Shown: in pieces, positions 14,001-27,463 of the stretch
How the letters are laid out: each line of letters begins with the position of its first letter
How positions within the stretch are numbered: the stretch's first letter is position 1
Source of the DNA: Pelargonium tetragonum
Lineage: Eukaryota > Streptophyta > Magnoliopsida > Geraniales > Geraniaceae
Assembly: GCA_036897445.1 (NCBI GenBank)
Contig: JAYMTL010000085.1
Span: 20,940 to 84,939, forward strand
DNA length: 64,000 bases
Direction: 5' to 3'
Program-made: the position numbers and the translations under genes
Notes under the pieces: model-generated
What the model saw: the letters and a program-made list of their open reading frames with translations, nothing else
The model's database searches: none
What the model was told of the DNA's origin: nothing

Positions 14001-16000
14001 TATCCTTTTTCAGAGCTAGGCCTATAATTGTCTTGATAGTTAGACCCTTAGTATGTATCTGTATCTCTACCGCAATCTTCCCTATAGACACCTACTTAAC
14101 TTAATAAAGAAACTTTTAACTAAATTTAATCTACCTCAGCCTCCTTGAAATAGCAAAGCACAACTGCGTTTTGGAAATTTGAGTTAGGAAACCAAAGGTT
14201 GGGTTGATAAAGCTCTCTATATTTGCTCTTAGTTATACTACTGCCTTTTTATTTTAGACTTCCTTTGTAATTGTAATACCTATAACGACATCTTCCCTTA
14301 GGGTTACCCTCAAGTTTTGAAGGATAACAAGCCAAATTGAATTGAACTAAAAAATCCTAGCTAAAGCTATTACTTTAGTTTACAGCAAAAACCTATTTCA
14401 CCTAAAAGAAGCCCCCTTGCTTTTTCATACATATTACTGACCCATGAATTTTCAAAGTCTTTTTAGAGTAGCCCTGGGTAGTTACGTATTTTAGTATTCT
14501 ATTTATGCATAAGGTACCTAAGTTCTTGGAAAGGCCCTCTTTTAATAGTAGTCACAACCAAAGCATTATTAACTCTACAAAGGGACCTTGACTATTATTT
14601 GTGTATAGATTCAAATTCTATTGATTCCTTTTTTATATGCCACTCGATCGTAAGTCGTATCCTATCAGTTTTCTAAAATTCAAGTCCTAGCCCAGGATCC
14701 TCCTATTATTCTATATTCTGTCGTCTCTAAATTAGCACAGGCTCTGTGGGAAGTTAATAAGCTCCCTCTTAAACTCGATTTTTTGGGGAAGTGTGATAAG
14801 AATTCTTAGGTCGCATTTGTGCAAGGTATGTCTTGTTTTTATGGGGCTCTCTTGGAGTTACTAGCTCCTACCTGACTCAAGAATCCCCCAAAAACTTTTG
14901 AAGTTTTTCTATTTCTAGATATATTTGTGACAAGCTCAAAACAAAAGTAAGCCCTTCCTAAGGAGTTAAGGCGGGCCTAGTTACACAAGTGGGGACTCGT
15001 TAGCAGGAAGAACTTGAACTCAAAAGCTAAGCGATTCAAGGTAAAGCTTGCCAAAAAGAGGAGAATATTGCTCGCCCTGAGTTCTAAAGTTTATTCTAAA
15101 ACCCTAAAGTAAGTTTTTTCTTTGAAAAAGTATCCAAACTTAAGACTGGATTTACCCTTAGGAAAAGAAAATAAGTAAGAGAAAAAAGACGACCAAAACT
15201 TGTTGCTTAAACAATATTAGATCCTCCTTGCCTATCTAATGCTACAGATTTTTGTTAGTAGAATGGATCCTTTAATTAAGTAAGGGTTGGGAATTGTCGG
15301 TATTTAACTCCTTGTAGACTGCTGCAACTGAGTAACAAGAAAATAGAAAGTATATTTAGGGCAAAGTAAGGTAGATTTATTCTTAAGTAAAAAAATGGAG
15401 TTCGGTTAATCCTTTGTTAGTAGAGAAAATCGTGAAATTTTGTATTTTAGAGCACCAATCTAAATAAATAGTTATCCTATTCAAGGAAACAAAAGGAGCA
15501 GTTTCCTAGAGCCTTCCAGCTAAATCTCATTAAAGAACCCTATTAAAAAGAAATTGAAAAACTTTACAAAAGAGGTAAACTCTACATAATCTATAAAATT
15601 GGAGTAACTAGCTTTTTATTTTAAGGAGGGGTCCCCTTTTTGCACAGATTTATAGGACAACTACTTACTGGCAACTTATAAAACCTAAAAATTTCCCTTA
15701 AGTTTTTATATCTTGGCAATCTAGGTTTCCTTAGTTATAGTAGCCTTTTCAAAGGTTAAGTTTCCTGTTTTCTCTAATTTTACAGTAAAAACCTTTGAGT
15801 TCCTTGTTTTCTGTAATTAGTTGTGTAAACTTGGTTGGTACATAGATATCAAGTCGCTTCTTAGTTTTCCAATTCCTTATATAAAGAAAATAAGCCTCGG
15901 CTTGATAGTTAGTAAAGTTTACGGACTTAGAGACGGGGTCGTCTGAAGAAATATAGGTTGGTCTCATTTTAAACAACTAGTTAATACTAAAGAAATTTAT
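5094..16000. other. RIP-like AT-rich tract without genes
   Basis: No gene recognised. Lines 15001-15300 give TpA 26 against ApT 17 and CpA+TpG 21 against ApC+GpT 24. The longest open frames are 71 to 79 codons and carry no motif. G and C persist mainly in runs such as GGG, CCT and AGG, the contexts RIP spares. A perfect hairpin sits at 10537-10563, and a tRNA B-box-like 10-mer (- strand) at 12899-12908 next to a run of six Gs. I see no terminal inverted repeats or LTR pair. Confidence 0.65.
10537..10563. repeat. Perfect 12-bp inverted repeat with 3-nt loop
   Basis: GGGTTAAATAGT is followed by GCA and its exact complement ACTATTTAACCC. A perfect 12-bp stem with such a short loop is unlikely by chance at any one site, though a few are expected in 64 kb. 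No T-run follows and no gene is adjacent, so I do not call it a terminator. It could extrude as a cruciform or be a relic of a transposon end. Confidence 0.6.
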
Positions 16001-19000
16001 ATTCTAAGCGTAAAAAGTAAGCTTGAGTTTCTGAGATATAGTAAGAAAATTCTCGATAAAACAAATATTGGGCTAAGTGCGAGGAGTTTCTTTTCTTCCG
16101 AATAAAAGTATCAGCAATTCGCTAATTCGCCTCCTAAAGCAAAGTAGTTTAAAATAAACTTTTAATCTGAGCTAGCTTTTGGGTCTAAAGAGAAGGAAGG
16201 AGGTTATATAGCTTTTGCACAACAAAGCACAAAGTGAAATAGATACTTAAACTTACTTGTTATTCTCTAGCGAGTACTTTTATTAAAATGTTATACCTCC
16301 GCTCGAAAAGGGAAAGACTTCTTCTACATAAATTTAAGAAATTCTTAAGTTCTATTCTCCCATTTATTGTATTATAAAAAGAATTCGTCAAATTTGAATT
16401 ATATACAAAAGACTCCATGAGATACCTCGTAACTTTACATTTATACAGACACTAAGTAATTACTCTTCTACCTCAGTCAGGAAAAGTCTATAGTACCTGC
16501 TATTCTTGTTATAAAAAAAATACACAAAACCCATTCCAAAAAAAAGAACTAACTTACAAGGATATAAAATTCTAATAGGAAATACATATAAAGACTTAGC
16601 CCCACTTTTACTAAAAAAGGTTCCCTGTTTTTTAAGCTTAGGGTTTTACTGAAGATAGACTCGAATCTGGGAAGTTTATAGTGCCTGGCAGTTCAGTTTT
16701 GCTAGCATTCTTGTAACAATCCCGTTAGTCAAAACTCCTTGTTTGTAAAGAGCTGCCACAAAGAATCTTGAAACTGTAGAACTCCATTTAATACTCTAAG
16801 TTTCCGGAGGTAGTATCAGATAGCGTAAATGAGGAGATAAAGCGAAAAGGTTACTCGCTAGATAAGCAAAGAATAAAAAGCCGACAAAGGTTTTGAAGTT
16901 ACAGCTAACATAGATTCGAATCCGGTATGCTACTTCTTTAGTGTCTTACAGGATTCCCCCGTTTTGCACTCCGGTATAGAAGCTAGAGATCTAATTCTGA
17001 ATTACATTTATATTATTGAACAGAGAGCTTCCTGTAAATCTTTATAAGAAGTTATTCCAATCTATAGGAATTTTGACCAGTATATTACGAGCACCAAAGA
17101 TCCTCCTTGCGTAATAAAGATTTAGGGATTTCTAGTCCTAAAAGGTTGACTATTATATAAAGGTGGAGTAAGAAGTATACGAAACTCCTATTGAATTTCC
17201 TAACCTAAGGAGCCCTTTTTAATAATTTACTTGTGACTGACTTCGTTAACTTTATCGGGAAGCTTGACTTATATGATATTAATCGGAAACCTTGGAACCT
17301 AAGGCATACGAGAGTCCTAAACTTACACAGGAATAGCTTAAAAACTATAGATATTCTACATTTTAGTAACTTCCAAGAAAAAGCCTCTCTTAAAACCCCT
17401 TTTTTACTAAGGGAGTATCTGGGAAATTTGCTAATAACAAGACCTGCCACTCTGAGTAATAGAAGGGCGGAGGCATCTATAACTTGGACCCTAATTAAAA
17501 TGAAAGCAATATTAAGGTTATACGATGTATCCAAAAGAAAAGGAGATACAAATTTACAGTTTTGGCGTAAATCCTGATCTTAAAGAAGACTTTCTCATAA
17601 TAAGAGCTTAGTACTTGGCTTTAGTAGTCTGCTTCGAGTAAAAGCAAAAATGAGTCTTTCGTTTAGGATACCTGTTTATGCAAGAGCCGCTCTTCTCTGG
17701 GACCCCTTCCACGCAACAAGTTCCTTGTTTTGTCGTAGGCAGTCCTAGTAGGTAGTAGGTTAAAAGAAAACAAAGCGGCTTACACGGATTCGTCAAAGGA
17801 AAGGTACATTAATAAAAAGGCGAAACCAAAACTTTTCTTCATTCAGTCCTATATACTTTCTCAGCGTATTTCAAATTTATAGACCAAGCCCTCGCTTTAG
17901 GCTTTTAAGTAAGGGTGTTAAGAGACTCCTTAGGTAATTTGATCTACCTATGGCTTGCTTTTGTTGGTAAAGGAGCACCCATAGACGAAGAAGGCCATAC
18001 AATATATAAATTTTGACTTTGACTATCTTCCTGTTAGGTTAGGTAGCTTGAAAACTCTACTTACTATCCCTGGTAACATTCTCATTATGTTTGTGTTATT
18101 AGCTTTCGATTCTTAGTACTTTGCGTATCTTTAGTTTATAGGGTATGCCGATTTCCCTTAGTAAAAAAAAGAGTAAAATGGCAGTATACGCCACAGCGGA
18201 ATAGGGTATTAGAAACTCGGCTTTGATTCTTACTTTCGGGTATTTTAAGGGTCTAATTCATCATACGGGTAAACCTGATATACTCTTAGAGAGTCGCGTA
18301 TGCACATAGAAAGGTGTTTCCTTTAGTTCTTATGTTTAGTTGGCTGCCCAAGTATGGGGATCCTAACAGCATTTTTTTGGATTGCATAGCTCTTATTGAT
18401 TTTGTATTGACTATAAGATTCGGAATTAAAAAAGGGAAGTACCCCGGAGGATACTTGATTCAACAAGCACAAAGAAGGGAAGCTTAATAATTTAATTGTA
18501 AAATGGAGAGCCTTGTAGATGCCAACCCACTTTAATTTGACCTGACATCTCAAGAACTCTTCTTTACTCTAGTCCTCCGAGTAATTGCCTTCTATAATAT
18601 GCTTTTGAATAGTATGTAATTTACCCGTGTTGAAGCAGATTGAAACCTTATTAGAGTAAAGAACTCTACATCAGAAGGGCAAAGTGATTACAGTACGAAT
18701 GGAAAAACCGACTCGATTGCGGAGTAACTCAAAAATCTTCAAAAACTGATTTTAAAAATACGCAGTGCCGGATATAAGCGCCCTGTTAAAGCACGAGAAA
18801 GATAATATGTAATATATATATATAACCAAGTACTAATACCTTTTTTTTACAGGGCCTACTTCTATAATCTAGAAGATAAGCGTTCCCCTATTTTCTTATT
18901 ACCTTCCTAAACTTTAAACCAAAAATGTGAAAAGGGACTCTGTGATACAATTTCATAAAAAAGCCCAGATCCTTGCTTATATACCCCGTAATAAAAATCT

Positions 19001-22000
19001 TGACTCAACAAAGGTATGCAGTATAAATGCTTTGCTCAAAGGGGTTTGGTGTAACTAAAAAAAGGTTCTTCGTTTAAAGCGGAAAGTAGTGTGATTAGTT
19101 TATTCTGTATAAGTACACCCAGGCAGCTTAGTAAAAAACCCTCTTAACTGTTACTCGTATTTCCACACAGTTCTCAGCATTAACATAAGCCCTTTATTAA
19201 AGGATAATGCAGAAAAGAAATTTAATGATATAAGGGCGGAATTACTAAACTGTTAACGCAAGTCTTTTCGGACACTGATACGATAACGCTCTGGCTTTGC
19301 CTTTTTAATGCAACTGGAAAGCCCTGTTCGCCGCTTTTTCTTAACTGAATTTCTAAAGCAAGCCTGGATCTAGTATTGTAGAGCAAATTTTATCTTCTCA
19401 TCTAATTCTTAAATTCCACAAGGAAAAGCTACTCTAAATCAATAAAAGAAAAAGTGCTCATAAAAAATTCTTGAAGATAGGAAGACTTGGCCGCAAATAG
19501 CTAAGTAGATAACTGGATCTCATCTTTAGAAACTAAGAGTAAATTAATTACAGAAGTAAATATAATCTAAGGTATGCTACTTTTAAAAACCAAGGGGGAT
19601 TCGGTATTACTTAAAATTTTAGCTCACTTTCTTTTTGGCACCGGGCAAGATAAGACTTTTGTTATTCTATTTTATACTACAGAACCTCAGGTATCAGCTA
19701 ACTAAATTATCTTCAAATTGCTCCTTTATAACTAGAATTCTTGTTAGTATCAGATGTTGCTTATATTATAATATTGGGAGAACTTTGGATTTCCTTAAGT
19801 TGCCCAAACTCAGAAAAGTATACTACTAGTTACAAGAAATGCATTAAATAGAAAGGAATCCCATACCCCAAGGATCTATTACAATTATACATCCATTTTG
19901 AAACTACAACACACCTTTCAGAGGCCTACAGCCTTCTTGTTTTAGAGACAGCCCTCGTTAGTGTTTCACTTTCCATCTATTTTCTACCCCGATTTTACAA
20001 GGTTCTATATAAGGATAACTCCTCTTAGTACGAAAGCAGATCGCAAAAAGAATTTAATTATACTAAAGCCCCCTTTGTATATTTTATAAAAGAATATAGG
20101 AATAAAACCTCAAGAATTGCCCCTATCTTAAAAATGTGCTTACTTTGGAACATACGTAGAGACAGTCAAACTCCTTCTAAAAAGGGAAATATATATATGC
20201 TGGGTAGAGAAAAGCCTTTTATAAATTAGCGCGCCCACGGTAAGAGATAAACCGGTTCTAAGTCTTTTTATCCCTGTTTAATTGTATACAGGTAGTCTTT
20301 TTAATGTAATAGTAGACAAAAGCTTTAATTTGTATAGCTTTTTAAAGTAAATATCCTTATAATGGACATTCTTTTCTTGCACCCTAAAGGAACTCTTAAT
20401 TCTTATTTAAACTAACAGAATTTCTTAGAAATGTAAAGGAAAACTCCTTTATTTTTAACTCAAGGGAATAGTAGTACAAATGGGACCCGAAGTATTTTCA
20501 ATTAAGCACAAGGAAGAGCCTTGTAATTGGGTAAAGCAAGTATACTTGATAAAAGGGAGTTAAGACAGCCAAATTTTTATTTGGTTTTAAATACGGCTAG
20601 GATTTCAGAAGAATTTTTGTACGAATATAAACTTGGATATTAGCACTTTAATCTTAGTATCCCAAATAGGGCAACCCGTTCAAGATATTAGAATATCTGG
20701 GATAACTTTAGCATTTGCAACTAGAGAGACTTTATTTATTCGGAATATTCTGGGTTTTCTTAGGGCATGGAGGTGTTTACAATAGGTCCTAGTCATATAG
20801 TCTAAAGAGTTCCTTTTCGTGAAAGAAATAGGCTTCGGTAAAAGCGGATAAAGCTTTTCTGAGTACAAGGTGAATTGGGAATCCCCTACACTTTAATACT
20901 ATCACAGGCGCGCCAGTATTTAATAGCAAATCAAAGGACCCGTTTCTATAAGATTTAATTGATAGCCTTGATAATAGCGCAAGGAGGAACTCCTAAAATG
21001 ACTTAACATACCTGAAAATGAGAAGCTCTAAGTAGAATGATAACATTTATCTTACCTCAAATATCGATCTGAACTACTTTTACTAGAGAATCTTGCTTAT
21101 CTAAACGCACAAGCAAGGGTGTAATATACAAAAAAGGACGTTTTCATAGGCTTCACAGAACTTGTAGCTAAGGAAACCTACTATACTTTCGGTTTGAATC
21201 TTTATAAAAAAGCCTAAGGCGCCTTCTGTTTCTAGGGAGTAAGGTCTTAAAAAGGGGCCTTTTTCCTTGTTTAGTTGAACTCTTACAAATTCTTAACAAC
21301 CAAGACTTTAATCTCTAGGAGTAGCCGTATAAACTTCAGTCTATATTGGGGTTTTTCCTTTTCTTAGGAATCCCTTTAAATCGTGGGTCATTGCATAAAC
21401 ATTTTCTAGGACCCTATTAGTGGTATAGCGCTCAGGTTTTAGTATTCTAGTCGTAATTGTTGGTTTTGGCGGTATACCCATAAATAAGGGACTCCTCGGT
21501 AAAATAAAATTAGAATTAGTAGGAGTCGTGGTTTTGCGATGTGGTAAGAAAAGTTCAGAAAAAGAATTTCCTATTATGAATAGAAGTCTCGTCCTGATGT
21601 GGGCTTTCCTTTCACTAGAACTAAGCGAAGTATATATATAGGGATAAGCCTTACTCTTACAAAATATACAAAGAAGAAAAACTTGATTGCTCCTACTTAT
21701 GAACTAGAGGCTCTCGATTCAACCAAACTCTATCAAGATAAAATTGGAATTTAGGTAAGCTATGACGGGCACCCGCTTCTTTATTTCATTATATGATCTT
21801 CGTTTCCTCATACTAGTTTTGATTTTCTATTGACGAATAGCTTAAATAGTTACGAAAGACTTATATTCCTCTAATCTTCTATTCTAGTATACTGGGGTTT
21901 CTAGGGGCTGCTTTAATAGGTTTACCACGGAATACATGAATCCTTTAACTCTTTAATAAGTTTTTTAAAAAGTAGTAAACCGCAGCCTCTTTATAAAATA

Positions 22001-24471
22001 AAAGACTGGTAAAAAGAATTTAAACAGAAATTCCGCTATGAAAAAGAGAAACACCCGGTTTGAGTAAAAAACCTTTGCTTCACCTCGGGAGTGTGGAATA
22101 AAGACCCAACAATTACACAATTAGTTAGTATTTAATTACTTCATAGCAGTCCTGTGTAAAGTACCACCGGCACACATCCATGCAAGCAGCTACCCCTAGT
22201 TTCTTCTTTATTTCGGATATCCCAAGGTATCTAAATAGCAACTGCTTCTAGAATTGTGGAATAACTTGGGTTAGAACAGAGTTTATAGGCTTTTAAAAGG
22301 GGGCCTTCCTAATCCTAATAAGAGGGTCCTAAAACTCCCTTGTAAAAAAAAAAGCAAACAAAGTCGTAAGTATTTAAGCCATTTAAGTTTAAGTTAAGAA
22401 GATTCCAGTTTTGTTATAAAGGGATAGTCCAAAAATCAAGTTTATGGAAAGCCCTTGTTTAGTTTGAAGGCGAATACCAAAAAAGCCTAGGGGGTATACC
22501 CGAGTGAGTTATTCTTTGACTTAGGTGGGTCTCTTTGTTAAGATATATAAATTGTTGGTAGGTTTATAGGATATTCAAGAAAATGAAGTGTGTTGCTACT
22601 GTCTAAAGTAAGGCGCGGGTTTCTAATCGAGGCCCCTTCGGTACATTCTAGTGAAAAAAAAAGATAGTATGAGTCTTTGAGAATTTAGGAGTTGGTAAAA
22701 AACTGTTTTATACAAATTAGATTCAAGTACAAGTCTTAGGATCAAAAACTGTAGCCCACTCCTAGGATTTACGCTTAATTAGTATACAAGCCTGGGAAGA
22801 AACGGGGTTTCCCTAGGTTATTGATATCTTTTTGTATCCCATTAGAATTTTTTCAGAAAATATATGACTCTAGATATTCGCGAGGGTACCCCCTTAATAA
22901 AAAGCTAAAATCTGCGGTTGTAATAGACTTCATATGAAAGGAAGTCATAGACCTGTAATTGTTAATAAAGCACCTTTCCTTATTTCCAGTATTTGTTCAA
23001 TTGTCCGGGCTGGGCTATTCCCACAATGGGTACTAAATTAAGAGATAATTCTTACTTTATCAAAAACCACTCTTATTTTCTTATTTAAAAAAGATTAAGG
23101 AAAAAGTATAGAAAAACGCACGAAAAATCCTAGGATAGTTTAAAAAGGGGGTTTATCATATTTCAGCAGTCACTGAGTTATAGGGCATTAAAACCGGTAT
23201 ACGGCAGATTCTTGTATTTATTTCCGGATAAAAATAATACTAGAATTAAACGAACGGGGCATCCATATCAAACCGGGGTGCCCCTCTTAGGAAGTCAATA
23301 ATTAGAAATGCGTTAGTTACTAATAAATAAGGCAGTTTCAGCAAAAACTTCTCTAGTGATAAGTCTACTACCCTAACCCGGCTAAGTCTTATAAAATAAA
23401 AACTGGAATTATACTTAACAACTAAAATAGGTAAATATGCGGGATCCTTCCCTGAGAAGGTTTAGTACGAATAAGTACTTTAATCCCGTAGGGGTATCTC
23501 AAAAGTATAGGTTCAAAAATCAGTGTTGTATAAATATTGTAGTAGAAACTCAGGGTCTATTCTAAACTTCGACGGACTTAAGACTTATGTGCTACCAGGA
23601 CAAGAGGGCTTAGAACTTCAATTTTTTATAATATAGACCGAATGAAAGTTAGTGGTCATGTTACTTACCGAAAAAGCTACTCTGAAGGAATACTTGTTCA
23701 ATACAGGTAGGGCTTCCTTATCTGAGATTTTTAGAGGGGGCGCGGTAAAAAAGAAAATTATTAGGTATAAATACTTCGGACTAGGGTTTTCTATTTAGGG
23801 CCTAATTTTCGTTATTATATAAAGTTTTCCACAGGAACCCTTATAAACATATTTGCTCTTTACTGTCTTTGTAAGTTCCTTCCTATTTAAGATATATCTC
23901 AAAAAGTTTGACTTTACAGAACTTATAGGCCCCTTAGATCCTGTGTATAACGCCGGCCAGATCAACTTTTTAGCAAGGATTAAGACAAGATGTGTAAGTC
24001 AGAGTTTGAAGTAAGTTAATCTTTATTGACTGCGGAACCCCAGTCTCGGGATAAAAATCGCAAAAAGGAAGCTTAATTAATAAGGGATTTTTTATTAGAG
24101 CTGGGTCCTGTATACCGTTTACAACGGAGCAATTTTCCGGGAAATCACAAAGCAGAATTCGCTTCTATTTATTTTATTAATTATAAAAAGGTTAACCTAG
24201 CAGTAGCCCTGTTTATATTATATCTTCAATGTCTCAGTATTCCTTTTTCTCCTTTTTTCTAGTCTAGTTAGATACTTTTCTTTGTCGAGAAAGCAAAAAC
24301 ATTCTAATACTAAAAATCCCAATGAAATTAGTATTTTTAAAAGGAGACTTTTACAGGACATCCAAGAAAGTACTTATTCTATAGCACAAGGTTGACTAGC
24401 CTCTCAAAGTAAAAAACTTATATGAGATTTAGGAAAAATAGGGTTTAAATTTATAACCTTAATTTCTAGAG

Positions 24472-24493
24472 GTTACTTACATATGTAAGTAAC
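24472..24493. repeat. Perfect 22-bp palindrome
   Basis: Each 11-nt half (GTTACTTACAT) is followed directly by its exact complement, centred on CATATG between 24482 and 24483. A looser AT-rich inverted match (TTTAAATTT and TTAAAATTT) flanks it on both sides. By a rough estimate fewer than one such palindrome is expected by chance in 64 kb. Its function is unknown; it could be a dimeric binding site, a cruciform or a recombination scar. Confidence 0.6.
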
Positions 24494-24525
24494 TCCAAGT
24501 TTAAAATTTAAAAAGGGCTAACAGA

Positions 24526-24543
24526 GCTTACGCGGCTTACGCG
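24526..24543. repeat. 9-bp GC-rich tandem duplication
   Basis: GCTTACGCG occurs twice in a row. Both copies are identical and keep two CpG sites each, so the duplication is probably younger than most of the surrounding decay, or lies in a context RIP does not attack (CpG rather than CpA). Confidence 0.6.
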
Positions 24544-27439
24544 AGGAATTTGAGTAGGTGTCTCGTGTGTAATGGCAAGGGAAACCTTGAGTTGTCATTC
24601 CTATTTCAGATCATAAGCGAGCTTTATTTGCTTAGGTGGGCCCCGCTTGACTTTATTATTCATTTTTAATCATTCATTCTTTCTTGGAGGGGAATCGTAA
24701 TATAGAAGTAATCCCATTATGTCAGGTCTAGAATACTTAATACGCAGTCAAAACAATAGACTAATCTCCCAAAAATCCAACAAGAGGAAATACAAACGAA
24801 TGAGAATTTTAGCTTGGTACAGCGACGCGGAAAAACTCTCGAGGATAAAGCGCATATTTGTTGACTAAATTAGGAGTACATATTATAGTAACCTACTAAC
24901 CTCAAAAGAATAGAGATTTACGACTCTAGAATAAAATAGAGTATAAATTAAAATTTCGTATATCTTATGTGATTTAAGTTGTTGGTTGATCGCATATGCG
25001 CCGTGGTCCGTCTTTCTCTTAGTGGAACTGCTATCTACATAGCCTTAGTCACCCCCCTTTGTATTTGCTGTAGTATATAATCTTTAATCTTGTCATCAAA
25101 ACTGACAATATTGGAGTTAAAAAAAGCTCCTCCTTGATATTAAGAAAGACTGACTTAAAAAGGAACTCCTCAAACATTACATAGGTATAACTACTTATTA
25201 GCTAGCAAGTGTAAATAAAAATGGATAAGGAAAAAGTCCTGAATAAGAAATAGAAGTGATTCCGGTAAAAAAGGTCTTTGAATTTCTTATTCAGAAGTAA
25301 CGTGGCTACAGCTTACTTAAGTCGCTTTACTTCATAGATATTTAAGAAAACTAGATTATCAATTCAAAGTCTACCCAAGTACGGTACAGGGGCACTCCTT
25401 ATTTCTCGCCCCAAAAAGAGTTAGGGTCCCGCAAGCATAACACACTTCTAGAGTACACACTAAATAAATTACCAAGTGGTTTAAATTCCATAGGCCAGCC
25501 CCAGGGTGGACGTAGTTTATGGGTAATTAGTATGCAACATGGCTCTTAAAAAACCTCTTTTAGAAGTCTGAAGCTATTCTCTACTTTATCATTAACTTCA
25601 CTACAGGAAGCTTAGTAGGCAAACAAGCAAAAAGAGGGGCAAAGGTTTTTAAAATAACCTTAATATTCTTAGATTTTAAAGTGTTATACGTACCCGTACG
25701 TAAGTCTTAAGTTTCATTAGGAATATTAAAAATATGAGTAGATTAGTAGAGTAAAAGGAGGTTTAATTCCCACAATTCTAAAGCTTACTTAATGTAATTA
25801 TTATATTAAACTCTGGAATAGGTTTTTTTATAATGCTTTATGCCAAGTCACTAAAGTTATAAAGGAGAGTGTAACTTTATATCACAAAGCGGAAACTCTT
25901 ATCTTAATCTTAAATTACCGAAACGGACTCCAAACTTAGCAATCCTTTACCAGGGCTAGTTATATAAAGATAGATTTTGATACAATATTCATGTTAAACT
26001 ATGAGGATCCCAAGGCCTTTACACTATAAGGTGCTTTTGAAACAAGTGTTCTTAGGTTCGAATCTTGTTGGCATTAATTTATAGCCGAATTGCATAAGTT
26101 CGTGTACAAGAAGTTTTTAATGAGGAAACCTGAAAAACTCTTCTGAAGAGCTTAGCAACTCTACGAATCCGATTGTGTTTTCTTGAGAAGTAGGTAGGGT
26201 GCTATGCGCTTAGGGGTTTACGGTGCCTTTATAAATCTTTAAAATAAGTTAAGGCTCTAAAAAATTCTATTTCTAATTTTATTATATATATATTCTTGTA
26301 CACAGGGAACTCCCCTCATTCAACAACGAGTAAGGCAAAATTACGTACTTTCCACATCCTTATTTTAGACAAGAGTTTCTATAAGGGAGTCTTTTTATTT
26401 ATTAGAATAGGCTTGGAAAGGTGACAGAAACTGCCAGTGCTTTTAGGTGCGCAAAAGTTTCCTAACTGACCAGGGTAACTCTGTATATAGAAAATTTTCT
26501 TACCTTTTTCTCAAAACGGAATATTTTAATCGAAAATTGCTTTCTTCTACAAAACTACTGACACGGCTTCCCTTTTAGACCTCTTACTTCTTGCTGTACC
26601 TAACTACAAAAAGCGGGCGTATACCAGATTTTGTGAATTTTTTTTGTATTATCTTCTTATTTATTAATTACACAGGTTTTGGATAAGTTATTGCGTCCTG
26701 GTCTTATACCAATTTCCAAGTCCTAATCTTTCTATACTATATATCCCCTAATCTCTCTCCTTTGTAAGTAGTCTGCTATATAGGCTTTGGTTTTTGCGGG
26801 TAAATTCATCTTAATATGTTAGAGTTTCTAGTCCTAATCGGGTTTTTAGTTGTAAATTATGTATCTCCTAAAGTCTCTATTGCCTATTGCTTGGAAATTC
26901 AACCTCTATCTCTATGGGGTCTGCGTGCCAAAAGCTCGAATTAATTAAGGATCGCTGGGGATAGGTACATATTTTTTATCTTAATAACTTAATAAATTAA
27001 GGGGTATTCCGTGAAGTAGGTTCTGTTTTATTCGATATTTATAATAGCTAAAGGTACTTTGTCGAAATTCAGTAACAAGAATAATGCTTATAAATAATAT
27101 GCCCCATTTTTAAATGTTTCACTTCAGAAATTGAGTGTATAAAAGAGAAACTAAAAAGAGTTCCAGTATCTATATGTGCGTTTCAAAAGTGGTTTCATAG
27201 TCACTTAAGTCTCAAATAGAATAAGATGTCAGAAAAAGCCAAGTGTTTCCCGCTAAGAGTATAGAAGTTTTTACTAAGGATTTCGCTCTAGTAGAGCCCC
27301 TGGGGTTTCATTGTTAGATATCACAAAAGATTCTATAAGGGACCGGATTGGTGAACTTCATTAAAAATTCTAGGTATTACACCTCCGTTTCTAAAATCCA
27401 GATACTAAGCTAGCTTTACAAGAATAAACTAAACTTATA

Positions 27440-27463
27440 AATAAGAAGCAAAATAAGAAGCAA
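27440..27463. repeat. 12-bp tandem duplication
   Basis: AATAAGAAGCAA is repeated twice without mismatch, consistent with replication slippage. No gene overlaps it. Confidence 0.6.

Noticed and set aside
17205-17577. Overlapping open frames of 109 (-) and 114 (+) codons
   Set aside because: At most one strand could code, neither shows a family motif, and both lengths fit chance.
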